Assembly: GCF_022227845.1 (NCBI RefSeq)
Contig: NZ_JAJNQN010000002.1
Span: forward strand, 62,001-126,000
Reading direction: 5' to 3'
DNA: 64,000 bases
Source: Ectothiorhodospira lacustris
Lineage (GTDB): Bacteria; Pseudomonadota; Gammaproteobacteria; Ectothiorhodospirales; Ectothiorhodospiraceae
In this document: piece by piece, positions 1 through 9,330 of the stretch
Layout: each line of letters begins with the position of its first letter
How positions within the stretch are numbered: position 1 is the stretch's first letter
Notes under the pieces: model-generated
The model's input: only the letters and a program-made list of their open reading frames with translations
The model's database searches: none
What the model was told of the DNA's origin: nothing
Made by a program: the position numbers and the translations under genes

Positions 1-503
1 GCCAGCATGACAATGCCCATGCCGCCGTTGAAATAGCCGCCGTAGCCGCACACACCCAACACCCCGAGCCGCCCCCAGAAACCGCCGGTGCCCCGGCTGC
101 GCCGGGCCAGATACTGGTTCAGGCGGGGGCCGAAGGCAAACAGCAGTGTGGCAAAGAGCAACAGCCAGGGCACGATCACCCGGAAGGCCTCGTTGGAGGT
201 CGCCAGCAGCAGCAAGGCCCCCACCGCGCCCCCCGCCGTACCAATGAGCACCACCCCCAGCACCGTCATCCCCCGGGGCGCCTGGATCAGGTCCCGGTAG
301 GCCCAGGCGCCGGCCAGATAGCCGGGCAGCAAGGCTGCCGTGCCGGTGGCGTTGGCGGCCACCGGCGGTACGCCGGTGAAGACCAGGGCCGGCAGGGTAA
401 GAAAGCTGCCTCCCCCGGCCAGCGCATTGATGATGCCGGCCACAAAGGCGGCGGTCACGATCAGGGTAAGATCAAACAGTTCCAGTGGCACGGGGATGGG
501 CAT
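1..503 (-). CDS. TauE/SafE-family membrane permease (partial, C-terminus cut by window edge)
   Basis: The visible 167 codons give an N-terminal half rich in membrane helices. Typical family features are a first helix ending in a small Ala-Gly-Gly-Gly-Ser loop near residues 28-32, a Gly-Val-Pro-Pro-Val-Ala-Ala-Asn-Ala-Thr stretch near residue 45, and a second-half Tyr-Phe-Asn-Gly-Gly-Met-Gly near the edge. TauE/SafE proteins are inner-membrane exporters or importers of small organosulfur or sulfite-type anions; the substrate cannot be read here. The ATG at 501-503 overlaps the 3-prime end of the upstream hydrolase gene by about 30 bp, so the two are probably co-transcribed. Confidence 0.8.
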   Translation of the reverse strand, partial: MPIPVPLELFDLTLIVTAAFVAGIINALAGGGSFLTLPALVFTGVPPVAANATGTAALLPGYLAGAWAYRDLIQAPRGMTVLGVVLIGTAGGAVGALLLLATSNEAFRVIVPWLLLFATLLFAFGPRLNQYLARRSRGTGGFWGRLGVLGVCGYGGYFNGGMGIVML

Positions 504-1422
504 CCTTCAAGTGGGAGCGACTCGGCAGATAGGGCCTGAGCCAGTCCATGATCTGCCCGGCATGACGGGCAAATCCTTCCGGGTCATTGTGCCCCACACC
601 CGGCAGGGTAAGCACTGTCGCCCGGGGATTTGCACCGGCCAGGATCTGCAGATGATGCAGGGGCACCACGTCATCGTCCTCGCCATGCACCAACAGCAGC
701 GGCGCCTGGATCCGGTCCACCGTGGTCCGGGGGGCAATGTCATCGAAGCGATGGCCGATGAACCATTCCACGCCGCGATTGATGACCACCCCCCATGGCC
801 GGCGCGGGATACCCTGCTCCGCCAGCCAGCCGTTCATCATCGGCTCAGGATGAGAAAAGGCGGACAGACTGATCACCGCGCGCAGATCCGGGGTTCTGGA
901 AGCCGCCAGCAGTACCGCACCGGCGCCCACGGAATGCCCCAGCAGGATGATATCCCCATATCCTCGCCGGCGTAGCACCTCCATGACGGCCTCCGCATCC
1001 TCGGCAAAGCGCGGCAGAGAGGCAAAGCCGTCATCATCACTCAGGCCGTGACAACGGGCATCAAAGACCACCGCGTTCAACCCCTCGGCCAGCACCCGGG
1101 GCACCATGAACAGCAGGTGGGAGCTGTTGGCACCCCAGCCATGCACCATGACCACGACCGGGGCACCGGGATGAGGCAGGAAAAACGAGGCGGCCAGAGC
1201 CTTGCGCCGACGACTGATGATCCGGACCCGTTCGGGAGACAGGCCCAGGGCCTGTGGCTCGGTCACCCATGACCGCGCCTGAATGCGAAAGGCCCGCAGC
1301 AGCCATGACCGAAGGACCATCAAACCAAGCACCAATCCAAGGACCGGAACACTGACGATAAAAAAGCCATGAAAGACTGACATGAGATTCCATGCAGGGA
1401 TGTTGGAAACCACGGGGAACAA
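472..1422 (-). CDS. Membrane-anchored alpha/beta hydrolase
   Basis: A 316-residue alpha/beta-hydrolase-fold protein. One hydrophobic segment at about residues 18-38 probably anchors it in the inner membrane. The oxyanion region VHGWGAN lies near residue 93, the nucleophile elbow GHSVG puts Ser164 in place, and the acid and base of the triad are likely Asp250 or Asp251 (HGEDDD) and His278 (GVGHND). The arrangement resembles BAAT/AXE-like or YqkD-type hydrolases; the substrate is unknown. A later start at Met14 is possible. It overlaps the TauE/SafE gene downstream. Confidence 0.85.
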   Translation of the reverse strand: MFPVVSNIPAWNLMSVFHGFFIVSVPVLGLVLGLMVLRSWLLRAFRIQARSWVTEPQALGLSPERVRIISRRRKALAASFFLPHPGAPVVVMVHGWGANSSHLLFMVPRVLAEGLNAVVFDARCHGLSDDDGFASLPRFAEDAEAVMEVLRRRGYGDIILLGHSVGAGAVLLAASRTPDLRAVISLSAFSHPEPMMNGWLAEQGIPRRPWGVVINRGVEWFIGHRFDDIAPRTTVDRIQAPLLLVHGEDDDVVPLHHLQILAGANPRATVLTLPGVGHNDPEGFARHAGQIMDWLRPYLPSRSHLKDAHPRATGTV

Positions 1423-1470
1423 CGCCCGGCCGGACGCGCTCCAATGATAACAAGCGCAGGAGATCGTTCC

Positions 1471-1614
1471 ATGGACATTCCACTGTTGATCATCGGCGCC
1501 CTGCTGCTGGGCACATTGACCGCCTGGTACATCGGGGTGTTCCCCTACCCTGTCGGCTGGCTACTCCTGAGCGTGTTCTTCATCGCACGATTGATCCAGA
1601 TCAGCCAGGGCTGA
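1471..1614 (+). CDS. Small hydrophobic membrane protein, 47 residues
   Basis: A short reading frame, ATG at 1471 and TGA at 1612-1614, preceded by a good ribosome binding site (CAGGAGA at 1457-1463). The product is almost entirely hydrophobic: one segment of about residues 4-21, a Pro-Tyr-Pro turn, and a second segment to about residue 42, so it is a likely two-pass inner-membrane peptide. I do not recognise the family. It is divergent from the hydrolase gene and precedes the hairpin-rich region. Confidence 0.55.
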   Translation: MDIPLLIIGALLLGTLTAWYIGVFPYPVGWLLLSVFFIARLIQISQG

Positions 1615-2012
1615 CCCCGGGAAACGGGCAAATCTTCCACAAAGTCTTTATAATCCTCCACAATAACCCGCCCGGCCTTTTGTCTGTAAATCAGGCAACG
1701 TTGCCGGTCAGGCCTTGAAAGGCCTCGGACAAGGAACCATACATAAATCATCAATCCGTCGAGTCCAGGACTCGACGGTCATGCGGCCCCGCCTCCCTGG
1801 GCGGGAAATGCTGTGTTGCCGCCTCGGCGGCGCTGAGCGGGTCATGAGACCCGCATACCGGTGACACCGGCACCCCAGCAGAATCTCCCAGTCAGACCCG
1901 GCCTTGTCCGGGACACAGGGGTGTCAGCCCAACCGATGGGCACCGGTCGTCCACATCACAATGGCGGCACGATGAACCCTTGCACCACCCAACCAGCCCC
2001 TGGAGCGATGCT
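1615..2012. other. Hairpin-rich non-coding region upstream of dsbA-like gene
   Basis: No convincing coding frame. Between 1694 and 1947 at least eight adjacent inverted repeats can be read: 1694-1705 (12-bp palindrome), 1710-1725, 1756-1778 (11-bp arms around one base), 1788-1805, 1818-1831, 1837-1854 (7-bp arms, ATGA loop), 1858-1870 and 1897-1912. A TATAAT hexamer at 1649-1654 could be a -10 for a transcript running through them towards the dsbA-like gene, but there is no good -35 and no T-run terminator. It does not match tmRNA, RNase P, 6S or SRP RNA by eye. Confidence 0.45.
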
Positions 2013-2648
2013 ATGCCCCTGACCCGACGCCGTTTCAACCAATTGCTTGCAGGTGGGCTAGGCGCGGCCCTGACCCCCAATGTCCTGGCCGGACTGGTGG
2101 AAGGTCAGGACTGGCGTGCCATCGCCCGCCCCCAGTCGGAAGCGCCCGCGGGCAAGATCGAACTGACCAAGTTCTTTTCCTACGGCTGCCCCTTCTGCGG
2201 ACAGCTGGCCCGGGTGATGAAGCCCTGGCTGGCGGAACAGCCCGATGACGTGGTGTTCCGGCGCGTCCCCATCTCCTTCAACCGCACCGCCTGGGCCAAC
2301 CTGGCCCGCCTGGCCCTGGCCCTGGAGGAAACCGGTCTGGCCGGTGAGCTGGATCAAGCGGTATTTGACGCGGTCGGGGTGCATCGGGAACCCCTATTCA
2401 CCGAAACCGCCATCATGGACTGGCTTGGGGAAAGGGACGTGGATACCGAGGCATTCCGCCAGGTCTTCAACGCCTCCCATATTCGAGCCCAAGTGGCCCG
2501 TAACGACCGCCTGCAGACCCGCTTCGGCATCAACAGCGTCCCCACCCTGGTGGTCGACGGCCGTTTCGTCGTGGTCGGCGAACAGGCCCGCAGCTTCGAT
2601 GACATCCTTGATATTGCCGGACAACTCATCGACAAGGCCCGCACCTGA
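2013..2648 (+). CDS. dsbA: DsbA-family thiol:disulfide interchange protein
   Basis: A 211-residue periplasmic oxidoreductase of the DsbA family, which inserts disulfides into exported proteins. The active site is CPFC at residues 59-62 inside a conserved FFSYGCP context; the cis-proline loop SVPT lies near residue 176. The ATG at 2013 has TGGAG at 2001-2005 and gives a signal with TRRRFN followed by a hydrophobic Leu-Ala-Gly stretch, resembling a twin-arginine signal. A start at 1980 would bury that signal behind 11 unlikely residues. Tat export of a DsbA would be unusual, and the RR could also be an ordinary basic n-region. Confidence 0.88.
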   Translation: MPLTRRRFNQLLAGGLGAALTPNVLAGLVEGQDWRAIARPQSEAPAGKIELTKFFSYGCPFCGQLARVMKPWLAEQPDDVVFRRVPISFNRTAWANLARLALALEETGLAGELDQAVFDAVGVHREPLFTETAIMDWLGERDVDTEAFRQVFNASHIRAQVARNDRLQTRFGINSVPTLVVDGRFVVVGEQARSFDDILDIAGQLIDKART

Positions 2649-2687
2649 CCCGGGCTGTTTTCTTCCGACAACAGGAGTACAGCACCA

Positions 2688-2753
2688 ATGACAGACGTCC
2701 TGTTCATGTCTTTTCCTGCAGCGCCCGCGGCGCCCAACCACATGACATCCTAG
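2688..2753 (+). CDS. Possible 21-residue leader peptide
   Basis: ATG at 2688 sits behind a well-spaced AGGAG (2673-2677) and the frame closes at 2751-2753, two bases before the ATG of the next gene. The peptide is short and Ala/Pro rich with no known motif. The good ribosome site and tight junction suggest either a translated leader coupled to the downstream gene or chance. Support is limited to the ribosome site and spacing. Confidence 0.25.
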   Translation: MTDVLFMSFPAAPAAPNHMTS

Positions 2754-2755
2754 CC

Positions 2756-3067
2756 ATGAACGATTCTTCTCAAGCGATTTCCCCCCGTCGACGCCTGCAG
2801 ACCCTGCTGGCGATCCCTGACAACCAGCGTACCGAAGAGCAATGGGACGAGATCATCGAACTGGAGATCTCCCTGGCGCCCGTCAACCAGATCACCGGCG
2901 GTGAGAAGCAGGCCGCCGAAACACGCAGCAGTCCGCGTCAGGCCCGTGGAGCCAGGCAGCCAAGATCAGGCAGCAGCGGAAATGGTCCTCGCACCAAAAA
3001 GACCTTCAAAAAGCCGACCGGCGGCGCCCCCAAGGGTCCGGCCCGAGGCGCCGTCGGCGGAGAGTAA
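2756..3067 (+). CDS. Hypothetical protein with basic low-complexity tail
   Basis: 103 residues. The first 50 look like a small helical domain, with acidic residues around TEEQWDEIIELE. Residues 55-103 are a disordered Arg/Gly/Ser/Lys/Pro-rich tail with a FKKPTGGAPKGPARG run. No family recognised; a basic tail of this type often binds nucleic acid, but that is inference. No clear ribosome site precedes 2756, so translation may be coupled to the short upstream frame. Confidence 0.5.
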   Translation: MNDSSQAISPRRRLQTLLAIPDNQRTEEQWDEIIELEISLAPVNQITGGEKQAAETRSSPRQARGARQPRSGSSGNGPRTKKTFKKPTGGAPKGPARGAVGGE

Positions 3068-3150
3068 ATACCCGACTGCAGCGGGGCCAGGCGGGCTCCC
3101 GGCCCCGAAAAGGCGCTGAATGATCCACGTCAAGGCCGCTGACAGTCCCG

Positions 3151-5358
3151 TCAGCCCTTGGCGCGGACGATACGCAAAACCTCGGGGATACGACGCAGGC
3201 GGCGCATCATGTCGGCCAGATGCTTGCGGTTGCGGACACTCAGGGTGAAGGTGATCGTGGTGGCATGACCATCCCGTTCGTCGAAGGAAACGTGCTCGAT
3301 ATTGGAGCCCATGTCCGCGATCCCCGCCGCCAGACTGGCCAGCACGCCCCGCTTGTTGGCGGTCTGGATACGCACGCTGGCGGCATATTCCTGACTGCCA
3401 TCCGGCGCCCACTCCACCGTGATCCACTTGTCCGGCTTGTCCCGGTAATCGGCCACGTTGCGGCAGTGTTCCCGGTGGACCACCAGGCCGCGCCCGGTGC
3501 TCATGACCCCCACGATGGGATCGCCGGGGATGGGATTGCAGCACTTGGCAAAGGACAGCACCATACCCTCGGTACCCTTCACGGCCAAGGGTCGTCCCAT
3601 GCCTGCGGGGGTGGTTTCCATGGCCGAGGCATCGGCATCCTCCGCCACGGACAGGCGTCTGGCCACCAACGCGGCCATGCGGTTCCCCAGACCCACGTCC
3701 GCCAGCAGGGCTTTGACATCCGGCAACTGTAATTCCTCCAGCAACGCCCGCAGGCGTTCCTCGGGCACTTGCTCCAGCGAGAGTTCGTAGACCGAGAGGG
3801 CCTTTTCCAGCAACCGGCGGCCGAGACTGACCGCCTCGTCCTGCTGCAGGTTCTTGAGGTAGTGGCGGATGGCCGTGCGGGCCTTGCCGGTGACGACGAA
3901 GTTCAGCCAGGCCGGATTGGGGCGGGCACCGGGGGCGGTGATGATCTGCACCGTGCGGCCACTCTCCAGGGGGGTGGACAGGGGCGCCAGGCGCCGGTCG
4001 ATCTTGGCGGCCACACAGGTATTGCCCACGTCGGAGTGCACGGCATAGGCAAAATCCACCACGGTGGCGCCCCGGGACAGCTCCATGATGTCCCCTTGGG
4101 GGGTGAAGATGTAGACCTCCTCCGGAAACAGGTCAACCTTGACGTTCTCCAGGAATTCCATGGAGTTGCCGGCGGCCTGCTGGATCTCCAGCACCCCTTT
4201 GAGCCACTCCCGGGCCCGGTCCTGGGCCCGATCCTGGGCAGTGGCGGATTGCCGATCACCGGCCTTGTAAAGCCAGTGGGCGGCGATACCGGTCTCGGCC
4301 ACCCGGTCCATCTCCTCGGTGCGGATCTGCACCTCAATGGGGATGCCGTGAGGTCCGAACAGCACCGTGTGAAGGCTCTGGTAGCCGTTGGCCTTGGGGA
4401 TGGCGATATAGTCCTTGAAGCGCCCCGGCACCGGCTTGTAGAGATTGTGTACCGCCCCCAAGGCCCGGTAGCAGGTATCCACGTCGGCGACGATGATGCG
4501 GATGGCAAAAACGTCATAGACCTCAGAGAAGGACAGACGCTTCTGTTTCATCTTGCGATAGATGCTGTAGAGGTTCTTCTCCCGGCCGACGATGCGGGCC
4601 TCAATGCCCACCTCTTCCATGCGACCGCAGATGGCGGTCTCGATCTTCTGCATCACTTCCTTGCGGTGGCCCCGGGATTTCTTCACCGCCGCCTCCAGCA
4701 CCTTGTGGCGCATGGGATAGTGGGCGGCAAAACCGAGCAGCTCCAGCTCGCGGCGGATGGCGTTCATGCCCAGACGCTGGGCAATGGGGGCATAGATATC
4801 CAGGGTCTCCCGGGCCACCCGTCGGCTCTTGTCCGGCCGCAGGGCGCCCAGGGTGCGCATATTGTGCAGGCGGTCGGCCAGCTTCACCAGGATCACCCGC
4901 AGATCGCGGGTGATCGCCAGCATCATCTTGCGGAAATTCTCGGCCTGCGCCTCGGCCTTGGAACGGAACTTGAGGTGGGTAAGCTTGGAGACACCATCCA
5001 CCAGTTCGGCCACATCATCCCCGAACTCCTCGATGATGCGTTCCTTGCTGATGTGGGTATCCTCCATGACGTCATGGAGGATGGCGGCGATGATGCTCTT
5101 GTAGTCCATCCGCATCTCGGCCATGGTCTTGGCCACGGCCAGGGGATGGAAGATATAGGGTTCCCCACTCTGACGGGTCTGCCCTTCGTGGGCTTCGGCA
5201 CCGAACAGATAGGCCCGGTAGACCTCCTTGATCTGCTCCGGCTCCAGATAGCACTCCAGGTAGGCGCACAGGTCACCGGCCATGAAACGGGTGGTGTCCA
5301 GCGGCTGGGGGCTGGGGATCGTGGGGGTGGGGGCGCTCTCGACCATGGCGGCTGTCAT
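3151..5358 (-). CDS. spoT: Bifunctional (p)ppGpp synthetase/hydrolase SpoT
   Basis: 735 residues in the usual long-RSH order: HD hydrolase domain (His71, HD at 95-96 within HDVMED), synthetase domain (KDYIAIPKANGYQSLHT and EVQIRTEEMD, about residues 240-380), TGS domain (about 405-465) and a C-terminal ACT domain (about 660-735). The intact HD motif marks it as SpoT rather than RelA, so it should both make and degrade the alarmone. It is third in a gmk-rpoZ-spoT operon as in other gammaproteobacteria, but trmH and recG do not follow. Confidence 0.96.
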   Translation of the reverse strand: MTAAMVESAPTPTIPSPQPLDTTRFMAGDLCAYLECYLEPEQIKEVYRAYLFGAEAHEGQTRQSGEPYIFHPLAVAKTMAEMRMDYKSIIAAILHDVMEDTHISKERIIEEFGDDVAELVDGVSKLTHLKFRSKAEAQAENFRKMMLAITRDLRVILVKLADRLHNMRTLGALRPDKSRRVARETLDIYAPIAQRLGMNAIRRELELLGFAAHYPMRHKVLEAAVKKSRGHRKEVMQKIETAICGRMEEVGIEARIVGREKNLYSIYRKMKQKRLSFSEVYDVFAIRIIVADVDTCYRALGAVHNLYKPVPGRFKDYIAIPKANGYQSLHTVLFGPHGIPIEVQIRTEEMDRVAETGIAAHWLYKAGDRQSATAQDRAQDRAREWLKGVLEIQQAAGNSMEFLENVKVDLFPEEVYIFTPQGDIMELSRGATVVDFAYAVHSDVGNTCVAAKIDRRLAPLSTPLESGRTVQIITAPGARPNPAWLNFVVTGKARTAIRHYLKNLQQDEAVSLGRRLLEKALSVYELSLEQVPEERLRALLEELQLPDVKALLADVGLGNRMAALVARRLSVAEDADASAMETTPAGMGRPLAVKGTEGMVLSFAKCCNPIPGDPIVGVMSTGRGLVVHREHCRNVADYRDKPDKWITVEWAPDGSQEYAASVRIQTANKRGVLASLAAGIADMGSNIEHVSFDERDGHATTITFTLSVRNRKHLADMMRRLRRIPEVLRIVRAKG

Positions 5359-5403
5359 GCGGAGTGGCCCTGTTGCGGTTCCCGGAGCAATCCGCAGACG
5401 GGG

Positions 5404-5664
5404 CTAGATCTCCGAACCGACCTCCTCGTCGCTGATCTTGGACTGGCCGGCATGGTCACGGGCAGCCACTTCGTTCAGGACTTCCGGTCCCACCAGGCCG
5501 GCGGCAATCTCCCGCAGGGCCACCACGGTGGGCTTGTCGTTCTCCCATTCCACCAGGGGATTGGTGCCTCCGGCGAGCTGACGGGCGCGCTTAGCAGCCA
5601 CCAACACCAGATGGAAACGGTTGTCTACATTGTCGAGACAGTCTTCTACGGTCACTCGTGCCAT
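5404..5664 (-). CDS. rpoZ: RNA polymerase omega subunit
   Basis: 86 residues with the canonical ARVTVEDCL start, the [16 protein letters not shown] helix and the acidic C-terminus of omega. It helps RNA polymerase assembly and forms part of a ppGpp binding site, which fits its place directly between gmk and spoT. Confidence 0.96.
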   Translation of the reverse strand: MARVTVEDCLDNVDNRFHLVLVAAKRARQLAGGTNPLVEWENDKPTVVALREIAAGLVGPEVLNEVAARDHAGQSKISDEEVGSEI

Positions 5665-5706
5665 GGCTGGCAGTGCTCCTGAAAAAACGGCGGAAAACGG
5701 TCAATA

Positions 5707-6384
<678 letters not shown>

Positions 6385-6417
6385 TCAAGGCAGGTGCCGG
6401 ATGCAGCCCGGGGGCAA

Positions 6418-7473
6418 TCAGTCCAGCAGATCCACTTCAATCCCCTGCTCATACAGGGACTGAGCGCGCCGATCCAGGTACCGCTGCAACTCAGGCTCGT
6501 CCCGGTAGGCCCCGGTCAGCACGTATTCCATCAGGGACTGCACATGGAAGGTCCGCAGATAACCCTCGGCACGGATCACCTCGCCGCTCTCGGGGGTGTA
6601 GAAAGCCAGCGTGGGGGTGTAAAGCACGCCACTGTCCCTGGCCCAGGCCGCCGCGGTGGTTTCCTCGCCCGCCGGGGTGATGACCGGATCACGACCGGCG
6701 ACATCGATCTGTGCCACCTGGAACCGGGCCAGCAGGGACTCGCTGTCGGGCCGGGCCAGAATATCCAGGTGCAACTCATCGCAGGCGGAGCACTGGGCCT
6801 GCTCGAACAGCACCAACAGGGGCCGTTCATCCTCCCTCAGGGCTGAGGCCAGGTCATGGGGAGAGGGCAGCCAGCCTTCCCGGGCATGTAGTACGCCGCT
6901 GGCGGGCTCCGGCGACAGTTGCTCGAAATACGCCTGGAAGCCGATCTCGTGTTCCCGCCGCTCCCCGATCCAGGACAGCGCCGCACGGAAGCGATGGGGC
7001 TCGAAATAGCCATTGATGCGCCCCACCACCTGGAAATCCTCGTTGAACATGAGCAGGGTGGGGGTGAACTGTACGTTCAGATCCCGGGCAAAATCCTTTT
7101 CGGTGGTCTCGCGACCCGCCATGTCGGTGACGTCCCGGTCTCCCCAGAGGTTGATGGCGATGACATTGAAATGCCGCTGGGTCAGGTCGGCGATGTCGCG
7201 CTGGCCGAAGTTGTCCCGCACCAGTTTTTCACAGTAGGGGCAACCGTCCTGATAGAAATACAGCATGAGGCGACGGCCTGCGTCCGTGGCCTCCTGAACG
7301 TCTTCCCGGATATCCAGAAAGGACTCATGGAACCAGGACGGCGGCTCAACCCAGCCCGGGTTGACCATGCCCGGATCCAGGCGGGCTTCCTGGGCCGGCG
7401 CGACGCTCCAGGCGAACAGCGCGACCATCAACAATACCGCCGGGATGAACATGAACGATCGGACAGGGCTCAT
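6418..7473 (-). CDS. Periplasmic protein with two thioredoxin-like domains (SoxW-like)
   Basis: 351 residues with an N-terminal signal (hydrophobic residues 8-25, cleavage near Ala-Gln-Glu). The first thioredoxin-fold domain has CPYC (Cys78, Cys81) and a TPT cis-proline loop at about 137-140. A second related domain carries CSAC (Cys228, Cys231) and a YTPTL loop near residue 287. Both halves therefore keep a redox CXXC and cis-proline. SoxW-type thioredoxins are common near sulfur-oxidation genes; here the neighbours are gmk and fbp, so the partner is unknown. Confidence 0.8.
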   Translation of the reverse strand: MSPVRSFMFIPAVLLMVALFAWSVAPAQEARLDPGMVNPGWVEPPSWFHESFLDIREDVQEATDAGRRLMLYFYQDGCPYCEKLVRDNFGQRDIADLTQRHFNVIAINLWGDRDVTDMAGRETTEKDFARDLNVQFTPTLLMFNEDFQVVGRINGYFEPHRFRAALSWIGERREHEIGFQAYFEQLSPEPASGVLHAREGWLPSPHDLASALREDERPLLVLFEQAQCSACDELHLDILARPDSESLLARFQVAQIDVAGRDPVITPAGEETTAAAWARDSGVLYTPTLAFYTPESGEVIRAEGYLRTFHVQSLMEYVLTGAYRDEPELQRYLDRRAQSLYEQGIEVDLLD

Positions 7474-7526
7474 GGCAACCTCCTGGCCCGCTCAGGGCTG
7501 TTGCGGTGGATGTTCCCCAAACGACG

Positions 7527-7548
7527 GGACCCGGCCGAAGCCGGGTCC
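7527..7548 (-). terminator. Hairpin downstream of fbp
   Basis: Nine-base-pair GC-rich stem (GGACCCGGC paired with GCCGGGTCC) closed, on the minus strand, by a TTCG tetraloop, nine bases after the fbp stop. The following sequence has only three Ts, so this may be a weak terminator or a 3-prime stabilising hairpin. Confidence 0.5.
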
Positions 7549-7556
7549 TGATCGGA

Positions 7557-8567
7557 TCATTCCTGGTGATAACCGGTGACCCGCTCCACCTCGTTGCGCG
7601 ACCCCAGCACCACCGGTACCCGCTGATGGATATCCTCGGGGTCCAGGGACATGATGCGCTCCCGCCCCGTGGTGGCGGCGCCCCCCGCTTGCTCGATGAT
7701 GAACCCCATGGGATTGGCCTCATACATCAGACGCAGTTTGCCGCCCTGACCCTTGGCCTGGATCTTGGTGTCCATGGGGTACATGAAGATGCCGCCCCGG
7801 GTGAGGATGCGGTGCACTTCGGCCACCATGGAGGCGATCCAGCGCATGTTGAAGTCCTTGCCGCGGGCGCCGTCCTTACCTTCCAGACATTCGCTGATGT
7901 AGCGCTTCACCGGCGCCTCCCAGAACCGCATGTTGGAGGTGTTGATGGCAAACTCCTGAGTATCCGCCGGGATCTGCACATTGGAGTGGGTGAGCAGGAA
8001 CTCCCCGAAATCCCGGTCCAGGGTAAACATGTTGGTACCCCGCCCCGTGGTCAGCACCATCATGGTGGAAGGGCCGTAGAGGCAGTAACCGGCGGCCACC
8101 TGCTCGGTGCCGGGTTTGAGGAAGTCTTCCTTGGCGGGATTCTTCACCCCCGGCGGGGCCTTGAGAATGGAAAAGATGGTCCCTACCGAAACGTTGACGT
8201 CGATATTGGAGGAGCCGTCCAGGGGATCGAACAGCACCAGATATTTGCCCCTGGGGGCATTATCCGGCAGATGATGGACGTCATCCATCTCCTCCGAGGC
8301 CAGGCCGGCCACGTGGCCGTTATGGGCCAGGGCCTCGATGAAGATTTCATTGGAGATGATATCCAGCTTCTTCTGCTGCTCCCCCTGGACGTTCTCGGAA
8401 CCGGCGGTGCCCAGCACCCCCACCAGATCGCCCTTGTTCACCAGATCGGAGATCTTCTTGCAGGCCACCGCGATATCGTTCAAAAGCCCGGTGAACTCAC
8501 CGGTGGCCCCCTCGAACTGGCGCTGGGTCTCAATGATGAAATTGGTAAGCGTGGTGCCGATATACAT
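7557..8567 (-). CDS. fbp: Class 1 fructose-1,6-bisphosphatase
   Basis: 336 residues with the class 1 metal and substrate signature [21 protein letters not shown], the phosphate-site GRERIM and the C-terminal catalytic segment [10 protein letters not shown]. It hydrolyses fructose-1,6-bisphosphate in gluconeogenesis and, in autotrophs, in the Calvin cycle. AAGGGA lies just upstream of the ATG. Confidence 0.96.
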   Translation of the reverse strand: MYIGTTLTNFIIETQRQFEGATGEFTGLLNDIAVACKKISDLVNKGDLVGVLGTAGSENVQGEQQKKLDIISNEIFIEALAHNGHVAGLASEEMDDVHHLPDNAPRGKYLVLFDPLDGSSNIDVNVSVGTIFSILKAPPGVKNPAKEDFLKPGTEQVAAGYCLYGPSTMMVLTTGRGTNMFTLDRDFGEFLLTHSNVQIPADTQEFAINTSNMRFWEAPVKRYISECLEGKDGARGKDFNMRWIASMVAEVHRILTRGGIFMYPMDTKIQAKGQGGKLRLMYEANPMGFIIEQAGGAATTGRERIMSLDPEDIHQRVPVVLGSRNEVERVTGYHQE

Positions 8568-8700
8568 GGATGGTGTTCCCTTGGTGGTGTTGAAGCCGTC
8601 CGGCGCGGCACTGTTATTGTGATGTTCCCCTATCGGGGCGCCGCGCCTTTCTGACGGTTATACTATCAGAACCATCCTGTAGAACCATCCGGGCTGACAT

Positions 8701-9144
8701 CTACTCCACGATCACCGTGATCTGCTCGGACACCAGCGGCGGATCAAAACTGGCGTGGCGATAATCCATGAACAGCAGCTGCAGGGTATGCCGACCCGGC
8801 GGCAGACTCACCTCGGCCTCGGTCTGGCCACCCCCGAAGTGCAGGGTGTGGTCGGTAAACGGCAGCGGGCTATCCAGATTCACTGCCGACAGATCCTTGT
8901 TGACCAGCAGATGATGATGGCCGGTATCGGGGCGATCCACACCGGCGGGAGCCACACCGGCGCCCTTGAGCCCCATGCGCACCGTAAAGGGCGCAGCAAC
9001 CGTCTCACCATCGGCCGGACTGATGAAATACACCGAAGCCCCCTCGGGCGGTGCGATGCGCCCCAGATCCGCCTGTGCCGTGCCCAGCGTCAGCACTCCC
9101 AGGAGTGACAGGGTAATCAGGCTGTTCGGAAAATGACGATACAT
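8701..9144 (-). CDS. DUF4399 domain protein, exported
   Basis: 147 residues: signal peptide to about residue 25 (ending Ala-Gln-Ala), then the DUF4399 pattern with VYFISPADGETV, VRMGLKG, a DTGHHHLL histidine cluster and LLFMDYRHASFDPP near the end. The ATG at 9144 is preferred over an in-frame TTG at 9159, because TTGGAGGA (9152-9159) is an excellent ribosome site for the ATG. Function is unknown; the family is common in Proteobacteria and the His cluster could bind metal. Confidence 0.85.
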   Translation of the reverse strand: MYRHFPNSLITLSLLGVLTLGTAQADLGRIAPPEGASVYFISPADGETVAAPFTVRMGLKGAGVAPAGVDRPDTGHHHLLVNKDLSAVNLDSPLPFTDHTLHFGGGQTEAEVSLPPGRHTLQLLFMDYRHASFDPPLVSEQITVIVE

Positions 9145-9330
9145 GTGAAAATCCTCCAAGGTTGACGGACCACAAATCCTGGCATTCCGCTAGGATTATA
9201 GCCCCTTTATTGATTTTGCCGACGTCGCTTGAGAAACCTCCGGCACCCATGGATACTCCTACGCTCAAAGCAAAATTATTGATGAGGGGATTCCCCTCGG
9301 TCAGTCAACGCATCCCCAGGAGTTGCCGCC

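Noticed and set aside
1649-1654. TATAAT as a firm promoter for the hairpin region
   Set aside because: No acceptable -35 at 16-18 bp (GGGCAA only); kept as a weak hint in the region entry.
1756-1778. Rho-independent terminator for the small membrane gene
   Set aside because: Perfect stem but no T-run on either strand and too far from the stop at 1614.
3769-5682. 637-residue open frame on the plus strand opposite spoT and rpoZ
   Set aside because: It is the antisense shadow of spoT/rpoZ codons: Gly/His/Leu-biased, no domain, no ribosome site.
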